The notes under the pieces: generated by a model
The model's database searches: none
The model's input: only the letters and a program-made list of their open reading frames with translations
Told to the model about the DNA's origin: nothing
Assembly: GCF_005434975.1 (NCBI RefSeq)
Contig: NZ_SKCJ01000001.1
Span: 940,001-1,004,000, forward strand
DNA length: 64,000 bases
Source: Parerythrobacter lutipelagi
Lineage (GTDB): Bacteria > Pseudomonadota > Alphaproteobacteria > Sphingomonadales > Sphingomonadaceae
Direction: 5' to 3'
Part shown: positions 1 through 8,426 of the stretch, in pieces
Numbering within the stretch: the stretch's first letter is position 1
How the letters are laid out: each line of letters opens with the position of its first letter
Made by a program: the position numbers and the translations under genes

Positions 1-1367
1 ATCAGCGCGGGCGGGGCCATGCCGCGCTTTTTCATCTTGCCGTCGTGATAGTCCTTCGTGCGCCAGTCGGCGACCGCCGCTGCCATGATCGCAACATCGG
101 CGGGCAGAGCCTGTTTGACCGCATCGGCCATTTCACGCGCCGATTCGACATCGATCCGGTCGACACCCGGCGGCGTTGCGAGATGCACCGGGCCGGAGAT
201 CAACGTCACCCGCGCGCCCTGCGCAGCAGCGGCCGCAGCGATGGCAAAACCCTGTTTCCCGCTCGACCGGTTGGCGAGATAGCGGACCGGATCGATCGGC
301 TCATGTGTTGGGCCGGCAGTGACCAACACGTGCTTGCCGTAGAGCGGGCGATGCTCGATATCGGTGTCGAAGTCCGGCTGGCCCTCGAGCGGGTCGAACC
401 CGTCATACTGGACAGTGATCGGCTGGATATCGCCCTCGACCGGTTGCGGAACGGCTTCCCCGGCGCCGGTCGAGACCATGTGATTGATTGCTTCCGGGTC
501 GGTCGGCGGAGCGGACTTCGCACCGCCCTTGCTGGCCAGCACCGGGCCGGTGGGCTCGGGCGCATCGTCGACCATCGGATCGGCCGATTCCTCGTCCAGC
601 GGTTCACCGTCTTCCGGCCAGTCTTCGCCCTCGACCTCTTGCCATTGGGCTTCGAGTTCTTCCTCAGAGCGTTTTGGCGTGGTGCGGGCGATGAGCGAGG
701 TCAGCAGCCCGCCCAGACCGCCGCCGCCGGTCTTTTCCGCGACCGGTTCGTCTTCCGGCTCCAGCGCTTCGTGGATCGCATCTTTTTCCGCCGGTTCGCA
801 ATCGGCCGCAATTCCGAAATGCGCGGCGATTTCAGCCCAGATGATCTCGGGGTCGGGCAGTCGGCCGGGGCCAAATTCGCCGCATGCCATCGGCCCGGTA
901 TCGGGATCGATCACCTGCACGCCCGCCTGCTGCAACCAGTCGATATTGCGCTGGGTTGCGGCGTGCTGCCACATGCGCACATTCATCGCCGGAACGACCA
1001 TCACCGGCTTGTCCGTCGCGAGAATCAAAGTCGTCGCAAGATCGTCGGCGATGCCCGCCGCCATCTTGGCCATAAGGTCTGCGGTCGCCGGGCACACCAC
1101 CACCAGATCGGCCTCGCGGCTAAGCTGGATATGGCCCATCTCGGCCTCGTTCTTGAGATCCCACAGCGTGGTGTAAACCGGGTTCTCGCTGAGCGCAGCA
1201 AGCGCCATGGGCGTAACGAACTGCTGCCCGCCATCGGTCACGACGCAGGTTACATCGCCGCCGCCCTTGCGAACAAGCCGCACCAGCTCGCACGATTTGT
1301 ATGCCGCTATGCCGCCGCCCACGACGAGCAGGATACGCGGCGTTCGGGGGGAACCGTCCTTGCTCAC
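1..1367 (-). CDS. coaBC: Bifunctional phosphopantothenoylcysteine decarboxylase / phosphopantothenate-cysteine ligase (3' end cut by window)
   Basis: Joins cysteine to 4'-phosphopantothenate (CoaB) and decarboxylates the product (CoaC) on the route to coenzyme A in the cytosol. I translated the minus strand by hand. The N-terminal flavoprotein half carries GGGIAAYKS, the catalytic histidine in EMGHIQLS, PAMNVRMW and the clamp ACGEFGPGRL. The CoaB half begins near residue 340 with GKHVLVTAGPTHEPID and NRSSGKQG and reaches the KMKKRG motif before the window ends. Between the halves lie about 155 extra residues rich in Glu, Asp and Pro, where most family members have almost none. The chosen start is GTG at 1367; a TTG two codons upstream is possible. 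Function is certain; the linker role is unknown. Confidence 0.95.
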   Translation of the reverse strand, partial: MSKDGSPRTPRILLVVGGGIAAYKSCELVRLVRKGGGDVTCVVTDGGQQFVTPMALAALSENPVYTTLWDLKNEAEMGHIQLSREADLVVVCPATADLMAKMAAGIADDLATTLILATDKPVMVVPAMNVRMWQHAATQRNIDWLQQAGVQVIDPDTGPMACGEFGPGRLPDPEIIWAEIAAHFGIAADCEPAEKDAIHEALEPEDEPVAEKTGGGGLGGLLTSLIARTTPKRSEEELEAQWQEVEGEDWPEDGEPLDEESADPMVDDAPEPTGPVLASKGGAKSAPPTDPEAINHMVSTGAGEAVPQPVEGDIQPITVQYDGFDPLEGQPDFDTDIEHRPLYGKHVLVTAGPTHEPIDPVRYLANRSSGKQGFAIAAAAAAQGARVTLISGPVHLATPPGVDRIDVESAREMADAVKQALPADVAIMAAAVADWRTKDYHDGKMKKRGMAPPAL

Positions 1368-1584
1368 GCGCAATGCCTTGCGACTGCCGGACCTGTAAGG
1401 CCGGAAACGAACATGCTGGATTTCCCCTTGTTAACCATACAGTGCAGCCTAGCGCCGCTACACAATCCCTGCCAGCCCTGCCTTGCGTTGGTTACGATTT
1501 CGCTGGCCTATCATGCTTACCGGCCTCTAAACCTTTGGTGCAAAGACACTGCAAATACGCAGATGGACATTGGGGGAGTGATGC

Positions 1585-1965
1585 ATGCGACTGATCCTGA
1601 CGGCACTGATATTCCTGGGCGGACTGTTTTTTCTGGTGACCGGGATCGGTTTCCTGGTCGATCCGGTGTCCAGCGCGCAGCAATTCGGGATCGAGGCGAT
1701 CCACAGCACAGGGCTTGCGGCGATCCGCGCTGACATGACGGCGTTTTTCGTTGTCGCGGCTGTCTGCATGATGACCGGCGCATGGTTCCGCAATGGCACC
1801 ATCCTGCTGGTGCCCGCCGCTCTGTTCGGGATCGCTCTGCTGGGCCGCACGATCAGCGTGTTCGCCGACGGGACGATCGAAGGTTTCTGGATGCCGATGC
1901 TGGTGGAGGCCACCTGCGTCATCGTCCTGCTGATCGCCAGCCGCGTCCTGCCGCACCGCGGATAG
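1585..1965 (+). CDS. Small four-helix membrane protein (DUF4345-like)
   Basis: A 126-residue protein with about four hydrophobic segments (near residues 3-25, 45-68, 73-90 and 102-121), so probably an inner-membrane protein. The opening hydrophobic block followed by a short soluble part with FGIEAI and RADMTAFF resembles DUF4345-type proteins, but the family call is tentative. The ATG is preceded by the purine-rich GGGGGAG about 8 bases upstream, which supports the start. It reads opposite to both neighbours, coaBC and a second small membrane protein, and sits inside what is otherwise a leftward ubiE-ubiB-coaBC group. Function unknown. Confidence 0.8.
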   Translation: MRLILTALIFLGGLFFLVTGIGFLVDPVSSAQQFGIEAIHSTGLAAIRADMTAFFVVAAVCMMTGAWFRNGTILLVPAALFGIALLGRTISVFADGTIEGFWMPMLVEATCVIVLLIASRVLPHRG

Positions 1966-1978
1966 GTGCACTTCCGGC

Positions 1979-2461
1979 CTATTCGAAAACGGTCGGGTCA
2001 ACCTTGTTCAAGCTGGCCATGCGCCGCCGGAGCATTCGCCACATGAGATAGGCGGCGATGGTGCCTAGTAAACCGGAGGTCAGGAAGAAAAGGCTTAGTC
2101 CGACCCATGCTCCGGCATAGCCTATCTCGTCGGCAAATAACGCGCCGATGAAGACAATACCAAAAGCAAGTCCGCCCACGCCGCCTGTCAGTGCCCACCG
2201 GCTTGCTTTGGTCCAATCCTCGTTGCCTTGCGCCAGCTTGAGTAACATTCCGCCCAGTACCGCGCACATCGGGCCAGCGACAAGCAGTCCGACGATCAGG
2301 CCGGACACCAGCACGATCATCGCGGCATAGCCGACGGCTTCGGAGCTACCGTCGGCAATGGCTATGGTTATCAGAACGACCAGACCGCCGATCAGGCCGG
2401 ACACCGGCCCCACCACCAGCGCGGGAAGCGCAGCAGAGAGCAAGGCGCGGCCCCAGCTCAT
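1979..2461 (-). CDS. Hypothetical four-helix membrane protein
   Basis: A 160-residue protein with four clear hydrophobic helices (roughly 8-35, 42-70, 90-110 and 117-143) and a basic C-terminal tail containing MLRRRM. I do not recognise a family. The start lies three bases after the ubiB stop, so it is very probably the last gene of the ubiE-ubiB transcript. It converges with the DUF4345-like gene, with 13 bases between stops. A role linked to quinone biosynthesis would only be guilt by position. Confidence 0.75.
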   Translation of the reverse strand: MSWGRALLSAALPALVVGPVSGLIGGLVVLITIAIADGSSEAVGYAAMIVLVSGLIVGLLVAGPMCAVLGGMLLKLAQGNEDWTKASRWALTGGVGGLAFGIVFIGALFADEIGYAGAWVGLSLFFLTSGLLGTIAAYLMWRMLRRRMASLNKVDPTVFE

Positions 2462-2464
2462 CGT

Positions 2465-4021
2465 CTAGCCAACCCAGCCGAGTGCCGTAGCCCCTGCAAC
2501 CGCACCGGCACCGATTGCTGCGGCCAGCACATATCCGAACCAGCCGCGGCCTGTGCGTTCGCGCTTGTCCCACATCAGCTCGACATCGGGCAATGGCGGG
2601 GCTTCGGGGGCACCGCCTTTCGGCGGAAAGCGGTCCTCGATCCGGCGAACCAGTTCCGGGATCCGCAGCAAGGTCTGGGTATCATCGCGGATCCGGTCGG
2701 CAATCGCCGCTTCCGGCCCCAGCTCGTCCCGAATCCAGCCCCGCACATAGGGTGCGGAAACGTCCCACATGTTGATTTCCGGGTTGAGCTGTGTGGCGAT
2801 GCCTTCGACCATTACCATGGTTTTTTGTAGCAACAGCAGATGCGGCTGCGTCTGCATGTCGAAATCGCGGGTGATCGCGAACAGTCCGTCGAGCATCTGT
2901 CCGACACTCAGCTCGCTCACCGGCTTGCCGCGCATCGGCTCGCCGACCGCACGCAGGGCGGTCGCGAACTCGTCGACATTGTGATAACTCGGCACATATT
3001 GTGCTTCGAAATGGATTTCCGCGACGCGTTTGTAATTCCCGGTTGTCAGCCCGTAGAGAATCTCGGCAAGCCACATTCGCGCCTGCCGGTTGATCCGGCC
3101 CATGATGCCGAAATCGATCGCGGCGATGGTGCCGTCCGCTTTCACGAACAGGTTCCCCTGATGCATGTCGGCGTGGAAGAACCCGGCACTGATCGCCTGG
3201 TTGAGGAACGCCAGCACCAGCCGCTGCGCGATATCCGGCAGATCATGGCCTGCCGCGAGCAATTCCTCGCGCTTGCTGATCTTGATCCCGTCCACCCAGT
3301 CGACGGTCAGCACCCGGCCATTGGTCCGGTCCCAGTCGATCGGGGGGATCTCATAGCGGTCGATCGCTGTCATCGCTTCAGCGAGTTCGGACGCGGAGGC
3401 CGCCTCGCGCCGCAGGTCAAGCTCGCGGTTCGTCCAGCGTTCGAAATTGGCAATCGTCAGCCGCGGGCGCAGGCGCTGCGCTTCGCCGCCCATCGCTTCG
3501 AGATGCGCGGCAGCCCAGTGATAGGTTTCGATATCGCGCGCAAATTTCTCGCGAATGCCCGGCCGCAGGACTTTAACCGCGACTTGGCGGCCCTCGGTTG
3601 TCACCGCGCGGTGGACCTGCGCAATCGAAGCCGCGCCCACCGGTTCAGGATTGAATTCTGAATAGAGGTATTCAAGCGGCTGGTCGAAACTTGCCTCGAT
3701 GACGCCGCGGATTTTGGCGAATTCGACCGGCGGCAAATCATCCTGCAAGCTGAGCAAATTGTGCGCCGCGTCAGCCCCGACAAGATCGGGCCTTGTGGCG
3801 AGCGACTGGCCAAGCTTGATCGCTGCCGGACCTATATCGCGAAATGCGCTGGCGTAATCCGGCTCTTTCGGCTGGATCGTGCCGAACCGGGCAATCCGCG
3901 CCAGCCGCTTGACCGGAGCAGGCGTGTTCGGATCACGCTCGATCCCGCGCAGCGCACCATGACGCGCAAGCCCCCGGCCCCATTTCAGGAGTCGCCAGAT
4001 ATGGGTCGCAGGCCGTGTCAC
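2465..4021 (-). CDS. ubiB: UbiB-family atypical kinase/ATPase for ubiquinone biosynthesis
   Basis: Member of the ABC1/ADCK/UbiB protein-kinase-like family, which supports ubiquinone biosynthesis at the inner membrane. Visible family marks are the KxGQ motif in AAIKLGQSLATRPD, the alanine-rich nucleotide loop PVGAASIAQVH, the lysine strand VAVKVLRPG, the catalytic-like HADMHQGNLF and the metal-binding AIDFGIMGR. A hydrophobic C-terminus (LAAAIGAGAVAGATALG) fits a membrane anchor. I start at GTG 4021, giving 518 residues and four bases after the ubiE stop; an upstream start would overlap ubiE. Cotranscribed with ubiE upstream and a small membrane protein downstream. Confidence 0.95.
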   Translation of the reverse strand: MTRPATHIWRLLKWGRGLARHGALRGIERDPNTPAPVKRLARIARFGTIQPKEPDYASAFRDIGPAAIKLGQSLATRPDLVGADAAHNLLSLQDDLPPVEFAKIRGVIEASFDQPLEYLYSEFNPEPVGAASIAQVHRAVTTEGRQVAVKVLRPGIREKFARDIETYHWAAAHLEAMGGEAQRLRPRLTIANFERWTNRELDLRREAASASELAEAMTAIDRYEIPPIDWDRTNGRVLTVDWVDGIKISKREELLAAGHDLPDIAQRLVLAFLNQAISAGFFHADMHQGNLFVKADGTIAAIDFGIMGRINRQARMWLAEILYGLTTGNYKRVAEIHFEAQYVPSYHNVDEFATALRAVGEPMRGKPVSELSVGQMLDGLFAITRDFDMQTQPHLLLLQKTMVMVEGIATQLNPEINMWDVSAPYVRGWIRDELGPEAAIADRIRDDTQTLLRIPELVRRIEDRFPPKGGAPEAPPLPDVELMWDKRERTGRGWFGYVLAAAIGAGAVAGATALGWVG

Positions 4022-4025
4022 GCGA

Positions 4026-4757
4026 TCAGATTTTCCAGCCCGAGTGGATGGCGACCGCGCCGCCAAGGATCGGCTCGACCTTGGTCTTGGAGAATCCGGC
4101 CTGCCGGATCATCGCCTCGAAATCGTGCATTTTGGGGAAGCGGCGGATCGATTCCGCGAGGTAGCGATAGCTTTCCTCGTCACCCGCGATCGCCTTGCCC
4201 ATCTTGGGCATCAGCTTGTGCGAATAGACGTCGTAGATTTCCTTGAAACCGGGCCAGGTCGTGGTGCTGAATTCCATGCAATAGAACCGCCCGCCGTGTT
4301 TGAGCACACGGTGCGCTTCGGCCAGCGCCTTGTCGATATGCGTCACATTCCGGATACCGAACACGATTGTGTAGGCATCATACACCCGCGAAGAAAACGA
4401 CAGCTCCTCGGCATTCTGGCGCGACCAGACCAGATCGTCGATCCCGCGATCGATGGCGCGCGCAATGCCGACATCCAGCATATCCTGATTGATGTCGGAG
4501 ACCGTCACGCTGGCGCCGCGCTCTGCCATGCGGAAAGCGATATCACCTGTCCCGCCGGCCATATCGAGTATCGCTTCGCCGGGCTGCGGTTTGACGCGGC
4601 GGACGAAACGATCCTTCCACAGACGGTGCATGCCGCCCGACATTGCATCGTTCATGATGTCGTATTTGGCGGCAACGCTGGAAAAGACTGCGCCCACGCG
4701 CTCGGTCTTTTCGTCGGGGGCCACATCCTGATAGCCGAAAGATACCTTTTCACTCAT
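4026..4757 (-). CDS. ubiE: Ubiquinone/menaquinone biosynthesis C-methyltransferase
   Basis: SAM-dependent C-methyltransferase acting on the quinone ring in ubiquinone synthesis. The 243-residue protein has the UbiE signature YDIMNDAMSGGMHRLWKD near the N-terminus, SAM motif I in ILDMAGGTGDIAFRMA, and the second signature region around NVTHIDKALAEAHRVLKHGG. The length is normal for the family. ATG 4757 lies 55 bases from the divergently read mutM start, so the two promoters share a very short region. First gene of the ubiE-ubiB group. Confidence 0.97.
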   Translation of the reverse strand: MSEKVSFGYQDVAPDEKTERVGAVFSSVAAKYDIMNDAMSGGMHRLWKDRFVRRVKPQPGEAILDMAGGTGDIAFRMAERGASVTVSDINQDMLDVGIARAIDRGIDDLVWSRQNAEELSFSSRVYDAYTIVFGIRNVTHIDKALAEAHRVLKHGGRFYCMEFSTTTWPGFKEIYDVYSHKLMPKMGKAIAGDEESYRYLAESIRRFPKMHDFEAMIRQAGFSKTKVEPILGGAVAIHSGWKI

Positions 4758-4812
4758 GCGCAGCGCCTTAGTGGCAATTGCCCAGCGGGCAAAGGGTGTT
4801 ATGGGCTCGCAA

Positions 4813-5628
4813 ATGCCCGAGCTACCCGAAGTTGAAACAACGGTCCGCGGACTTGCGCGGTTCCTCGATGGCGAGACGATCGTGCGCGCCCGGGTCAACC
4901 GGCCCGACATGCGCAAGCCGTTCCCGCCGGATCTGGTGCAGATGCTGACCGGCGCGCGGGTGACGGGGCTGGGCCGGCGGGCGAAATACGGACTGATCCA
5001 TACCGATCGGTCGCAGACGCTGGTCTTCCATCTTGGCATGAGCGGGCGCTGGCGGATCGATCCGGAAGATGAAGACAAGCACGACCATTTCGTGATCGAG
5101 ACGGATGGTCACCGGTTCGCCCTGTGCGATCCGCGCCGATTCGGCTGGGTCGATCTGGTCGCCAGTGAAGCGATCGAGACATGGGCCAGCTTCGCGTCGA
5201 TGGGTCCTGAACCGCTCGGCAGCGAACTTTCGGCCAGCTATCTCAAGCTGGCCCTGAAAGACCGGAAACAGGCGATCAAACTGATGCTGCTCGATCAGCG
5301 GATCGTGGCTGGACTGGGAAATATCTACGTGTGCGAGGCGCTGTGGCGGTCCAGCATTCATCCCGGCAAAGCGGCTGGCAAGGTTTCCATGCCCGCGCTG
5401 GAAAGGCTGGTCCCGGCCATTCAAGAAGTGTTGACCCAATCAATCGAAGACGGCGGCTCAAGCTTGCGCGATTATGCCCGGCCAGACGGTGAACTGGGCT
5501 ATTTCGCCACGCGCTTCGATGTCTATGGCCGAGAGAACGGCGCATGCCACCGCAATGATGGCGGCACTATCCGCCGTATCGTACAGGGCGGGCGCAGCAC
5601 CTGGTTCTGCCCCAAGTGTCAGCGATAG
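4813..5628 (+). CDS. mutM: Formamidopyrimidine-DNA glycosylase (Fpg)
   Basis: Base-excision repair glycosylase/AP lyase that removes 8-oxoguanine and formamidopyrimidines. The mature N-terminus PELPEVETTVRGL supplies the catalytic proline and glutamate, which fixes the start at ATG 4813 (271 residues) although the frame is open further upstream. The middle helix-two-turn-helix region includes QRIVAGLGNIYVCEALW. The C-terminal zinc finger is unusual: the second pair is FCPKC, but the first pair reads ACHRNDGG, with one cysteine where CxxC is normal. It is read away from ubiE and precedes rpsT. Confidence 0.95.
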   Translation: MPELPEVETTVRGLARFLDGETIVRARVNRPDMRKPFPPDLVQMLTGARVTGLGRRAKYGLIHTDRSQTLVFHLGMSGRWRIDPEDEDKHDHFVIETDGHRFALCDPRRFGWVDLVASEAIETWASFASMGPEPLGSELSASYLKLALKDRKQAIKLMLLDQRIVAGLGNIYVCEALWRSSIHPGKAAGKVSMPALERLVPAIQEVLTQSIEDGGSSLRDYARPDGELGYFATRFDVYGRENGACHRNDGGTIRRIVQGGRSTWFCPKCQR

Positions 5629-5638
5629 TCCGTTTCGC

Positions 5639-5667
5639 TTGACGATTCGGAGGGGTAACCCTATGTG
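5639..5667 (+). promoter_or_regulatory. Candidate vegetative promoter of rpsT
   Basis: TTGACG at 5639-5644 and TATGTG at 5662-5667 are separated by exactly 17 bases, placing transcription start near 5674, about 98 bases before the rpsT start codon. The same TTGAC-N17-TA layout recurs before rpmH, rpmJ and rpoZ. Inferred from sequence alone. Confidence 0.6.
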
Positions 5668-5677
5668 GCCCGCTTTC

Positions 5678-5742
5678 CGGCGAGGAATCGCCGCATCTGC
5701 TAACAGATACATTTACGATAGAGCGGTCACTGCAAAGTGGCC
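5678..5742 (+). promoter_or_regulatory. Structured 5' leader of rpsT (three hairpins)
   Basis: Between the candidate promoter and rpsT are three consecutive stem-loops: CGGCGA/TCGCCG with loop GGAA (5678-5693), ATCTG/CAGAT with loop CTAA (5695-5708), and a seven-pair stem GGTCACT/AGTGGCC with loop GCAA (5725-5742, one T-G pair). Two loops are GNRA tetraloops. S20 is autoregulated in Escherichia coli, so a regulatory leader is plausible, but I know of no described leader with this form. Confidence 0.45.
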
Positions 5743-5771
5743 CGAAGAGTCAGCGAGACACAAGGACGAAC

Positions 5772-6032
5772 ATGGCCAACACGCCGCAAGCAAAAAAGCG
5801 CATCCGCCGCAATGACCGCCGCGCCGAAATCAACGGTGCGCGGATGAGCCGCATTCGCAATTTCGTGAAGAGGGTCGAAACGGCGATCGAAGGCGGCGAC
5901 AAGCAAGCTGCTGCCGATGCGCTGCGCGCCGCCCAGCCCGAACTCGCACGCGGCGTTGCCCGCGGCGTGATGCACAAGAACACTGTCGCACGTAAGATGT
6001 CGCGGCTTTCGAAGCGCGTTTCGGCACTCTGA
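5772..6032 (+). CDS. rpsT: 30S ribosomal protein S20
   Basis: Primary 16S rRNA-binding protein of the small subunit. The 86-residue, strongly basic sequence opens with [17 protein letters not shown] and holds the typical helical segment [14 protein letters not shown] and the late [24 protein letters not shown] lies 5 bases before ATG. It is a single-gene unit with its own promoter and a strong terminator immediately downstream, followed by dnaA. Confidence 0.97.
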   Translation: MANTPQAKKRIRRNDRRAEINGARMSRIRNFVKRVETAIEGGDKQAAADALRAAQPELARGVARGVMHKNTVARKMSRLSKRVSAL

Positions 6033-6075
6033 TTCGTTTTCAAACGACCTCTTCCGGGGGTCGCTGATGGCAAAG

Positions 6076-6103
6076 AGCCGGCGTGAACAGCGCCGGCTTT
6101 TTT
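6076..6103 (+). terminator. Rho-independent terminator of rpsT
   Basis: Perfect eight-pair stem AGCCGGCG/CGCCGGCT (6076-6083 and 6091-6098) with a seven-base loop, running into six T residues. It lies about 45 bases after the rpsT stop. Confidence 0.9.
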
Positions 6104-6451
6104 GTTGCCGCCAAGAGTCTGCGCCGCAGCTTTTGAAAAACCCTAGGAAGTCCCGCGAGTCGCGCCGCTTCTAGGCAAATTTTCAGGGTAAACAGTGCTT
6201 TAAACGCACGTCTGCGGGGTTGAGGTGTGTCAACCCGCTTTATTTCTATTTTTTGCAGTATCCCCACTTGCGACTCATGGCAGGTGGCTCTTAAGACTGT
6301 TCTCGCACCGGGCTGGACGGTTGGTGCTCTTACAGATTTGGATCAAGGCAAGCGGGCTGAATAGCGATTCCGCCTGGTGGCGAAGCTTTGCCCGGTTCCT
6401 GGGGGTTAATACGATCCGGTGGTCAGCGCCGGACAATGAGGTTGGCAGGGA
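6104..6451. other. Intergenic region upstream of dnaA
   Basis: About 350 bases without a gene. It contains a hairpin with arms GGGTTGA (6217-6223) and TCAACCC (6230-6236), followed by a T-rich tract near 6239-6254 that could act as a second terminator. One loose DnaA-box-like string, TATCCCCAC, occurs near 6260. There is no box cluster and no strongly AT-rich unwinding segment, so I do not call an origin here. The dnaA promoter should lie in the second half. Confidence 0.5.
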
Positions 6452-7918
6452 ATGACTGATAATAATGTCGCGGCAAAAGCGACCAAACGGAAAACGGGCG
6501 GGGACACTATGGAAGATCTCGAAGCGGTAAACCTGGCAGCCGATTGGTCTGACATCAGCCAGGGTCTCCGCAAGGATCTCGGCCACCAGCTGCACAGCCA
6601 GTGGATCAAGCCGATTCAGGTCGGCGGCCTGTGCCGCGAGACCGGCACGCTCGACCTCTATCTGCCGACTGAATTCAGCGCCAACTGGGTGCAGGACCGG
6701 TTTGCAGACCGGCTCTCGCTGGCATGGAAGATCGCCCGCAGCGAAGTGCGCAATGTGCGTATTCAGGTTCACCCCGGCCGCCGCAAACTGCCCGATATCA
6801 ATCTTTCGGATGGCCGCCGCCCGGCCAACGACAGCAACGACACCAGCATGATTGCGATTGGCGCCGCCAATATCGGCGATGCCGGCTTCACGTCTTCGGT
6901 CGGGCTCGACCCGTCGCTGACCTTTGCGTCTTTCGTGACCGGGGAAACCAATATCCTCGGCTGCAACGCGGCACAGCGCATGTCGGCGACCGAACAGCCG
7001 CAGTTCAGCCCGCTCTACCTCAAAGCTGCAACCGGCCAGGGAAAGACGCACCTGTTGCACGCCATCGGCCATGCCTATCTCGGCGCGCACCCACGGGCGC
7101 GAATTTTTTACTGCAGCGCCGAGCGTTTCATGGTCGAGTTTGTTCAGGCGCTCAAAGCCAACCAGATGATCGAGTTCAAGGGCCGCTTGCGCAGCTTCGA
7201 TCTACTGCTGGTCGACGATATCCAGTTCATCATTGGCAAGGCCAGCGCGCAGGAAGAACTGCTTTACACGATCGATGCCTTGCTGGCCGAGAACAAGCGG
7301 CTGATCTTCGCCGCCGACCGCGCGCCGCAAGCGCTCGACGGCGTCGAGCCGCGCTTGCTCAGCCGCCTGTCGATGGGGCTCGTCGCAGATATCGCCCCTG
7401 CCGACATCGAGCTGCGCCGCAAGATTCTCGAATCGAAACTGACCCGGTTCGCGCCGCTCGAAGTGCCCGAGGATGTGATCGAGTTTCTCGCCCGCACCAT
7501 CACCCGCAATGTCCGCGAACTGGTCGGCGGCCTCAACAAGCTGATCGCTTATGCCCAGCTGACCGGGCAGGAAGTCTCGCTTAGTCTGGCCGAAGACCAG
7601 CTGACCGATATTCTTTCCGCCAACCGCCGCCGGATCACGATCGACGAGATCCAGCGCACGGTTTGCCAGTTCTATCGCATCGACCGCAGCGAGATGTCGT
7701 CCAAGCGCCGTGCGCGGGCGGTGGTCCGCCCCCGGCAGGTGGCGATGTATCTCTCGAAAGTGCTCACTCCGCGCAGCTATCCCGAGATCGGGCGCAAATT
7801 CGGCGGACGCGACCACTCGACAGTGATCCATGCGGTGCGCCTGATCGAGGATCTGCGCCAGCGTGATGCCGACATGGACGGCGACGTGCGGAGCCTGCTG
7901 CGCCAGCTGGAGAGCTGA
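6452..7918 (+). CDS. dnaA: Chromosomal replication initiator protein DnaA
   Basis: AAA+ ATPase that binds origin boxes, melts oriC and loads the helicase. The 488-residue form has domain I around WSDISQGLRKDLGHQLHSQW, a poorly conserved linker, Walker A in TGQGKTHL (residues 194-200), Walker B in LLLVDDIQF near 250, and the C-terminal DNA-binding signature GGRDHSTVIHAVR near 451-463. The first glycine of Walker A is alanine. A second in-frame ATG at 6509, preceded by GGGGAC, begins MEDLEAVNLAADW and could be the real start; the extra 19 residues before it look unconserved. It follows rpsT and is not next to rpmH, which lies about 15 kb away. Confidence 0.97.
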   Translation: MTDNNVAAKATKRKTGGDTMEDLEAVNLAADWSDISQGLRKDLGHQLHSQWIKPIQVGGLCRETGTLDLYLPTEFSANWVQDRFADRLSLAWKIARSEVRNVRIQVHPGRRKLPDINLSDGRRPANDSNDTSMIAIGAANIGDAGFTSSVGLDPSLTFASFVTGETNILGCNAAQRMSATEQPQFSPLYLKAATGQGKTHLLHAIGHAYLGAHPRARIFYCSAERFMVEFVQALKANQMIEFKGRLRSFDLLLVDDIQFIIGKASAQEELLYTIDALLAENKRLIFAADRAPQALDGVEPRLLSRLSMGLVADIAPADIELRRKILESKLTRFAPLEVPEDVIEFLARTITRNVRELVGGLNKLIAYAQLTGQEVSLSLAEDQLTDILSANRRRITIDEIQRTVCQFYRIDRSEMSSKRRARAVVRPRQVAMYLSKVLTPRSYPEIGRKFGGRDHSTVIHAVRLIEDLRQRDADMDGDVRSLLRQLES

Positions 7919-8015
7919 GCCGCTCCACCGGTTTTCAACTGAACGCCAACAGGCTGTCGGCACCTTTTCCACAAAGCTGTCGACAGCCTCGCTGCGCGCG
8001 GACTAAAGGCTGGGT

Positions 8016-8426
8016 ATGGCATCGGGAACCCATCGCGACCTTCCGCACAGCTTCGGCGCGGCGCTGCTGCGCGGCCTGCGGGGCCGGTGTCCACGCTGCG
8101 CAGAGGGACCGCTGTTCCGGCGCTGGCTCAAGCCACATGACACATGCCAGCCTTGCCAACTCGACCTGACGCCGCAGCAGACCGATGATTTCCCGGCCTA
8201 TCTTTCGATCTTCGTTACAGGTCATTTGCTCGCACCGCTGATCATCATGCTCGCGCTCGATTTTGCTCTGTCTGGCTGGCAGATGGCGCTGATCATCCTG
8301 CCGCTTGCCTGTGTGCTGATGATCGGCCTGCTCCAGCCGGCAAAAGGGGCGGTGGTTGCCGTCCAGTGGTGGAACGGGATGCACGGCTTCCGCCGCGAGC
8401 GGGCAGGCGAAGCGGGCGGATCATGA
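8016..8426 (+). CDS. DUF983 family membrane protein
   Basis: A 136-residue protein with the DUF983 layout: a zinc-ribbon-like CPRCAEGPLFRRWLK, a second CQPCQLDL, then two hydrophobic helices (about 62-80 and 88-106) and the conserved QPAKGAVVAVQWW. The family is widespread in alphaproteobacteria and of unknown function, often described near respiratory or cofactor genes. The stop codon overlaps the start of the next gene in ATGA, so the two are translationally coupled. Confidence 0.85.
   Translation: MASGTHRDLPHSFGAALLRGLRGRCPRCAEGPLFRRWLKPHDTCQPCQLDLTPQQTDDFPAYLSIFVTGHLLAPLIIMLALDFALSGWQMALIILPLACVLMIGLLQPAKGAVVAVQWWNGMHGFRRERAGEAGGS

Noticed and set aside
45-1733. Long plus-strand open frame of 562 codons
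   Set aside because: It lies antisense to coaBC, whose minus-strand translation carries all the family motifs. High GC keeps the antisense frame open.
6104-6451. Replication origin next to dnaA
   Set aside because: Only one poor DnaA-box-like string and no AT-rich unwinding block. Alphaproteobacterial origins are often far from dnaA.
7960-7970. TTTTCCACA downstream of dnaA as a DnaA box
   Set aside because: A single near-match in a short gap; not enough for a site call.
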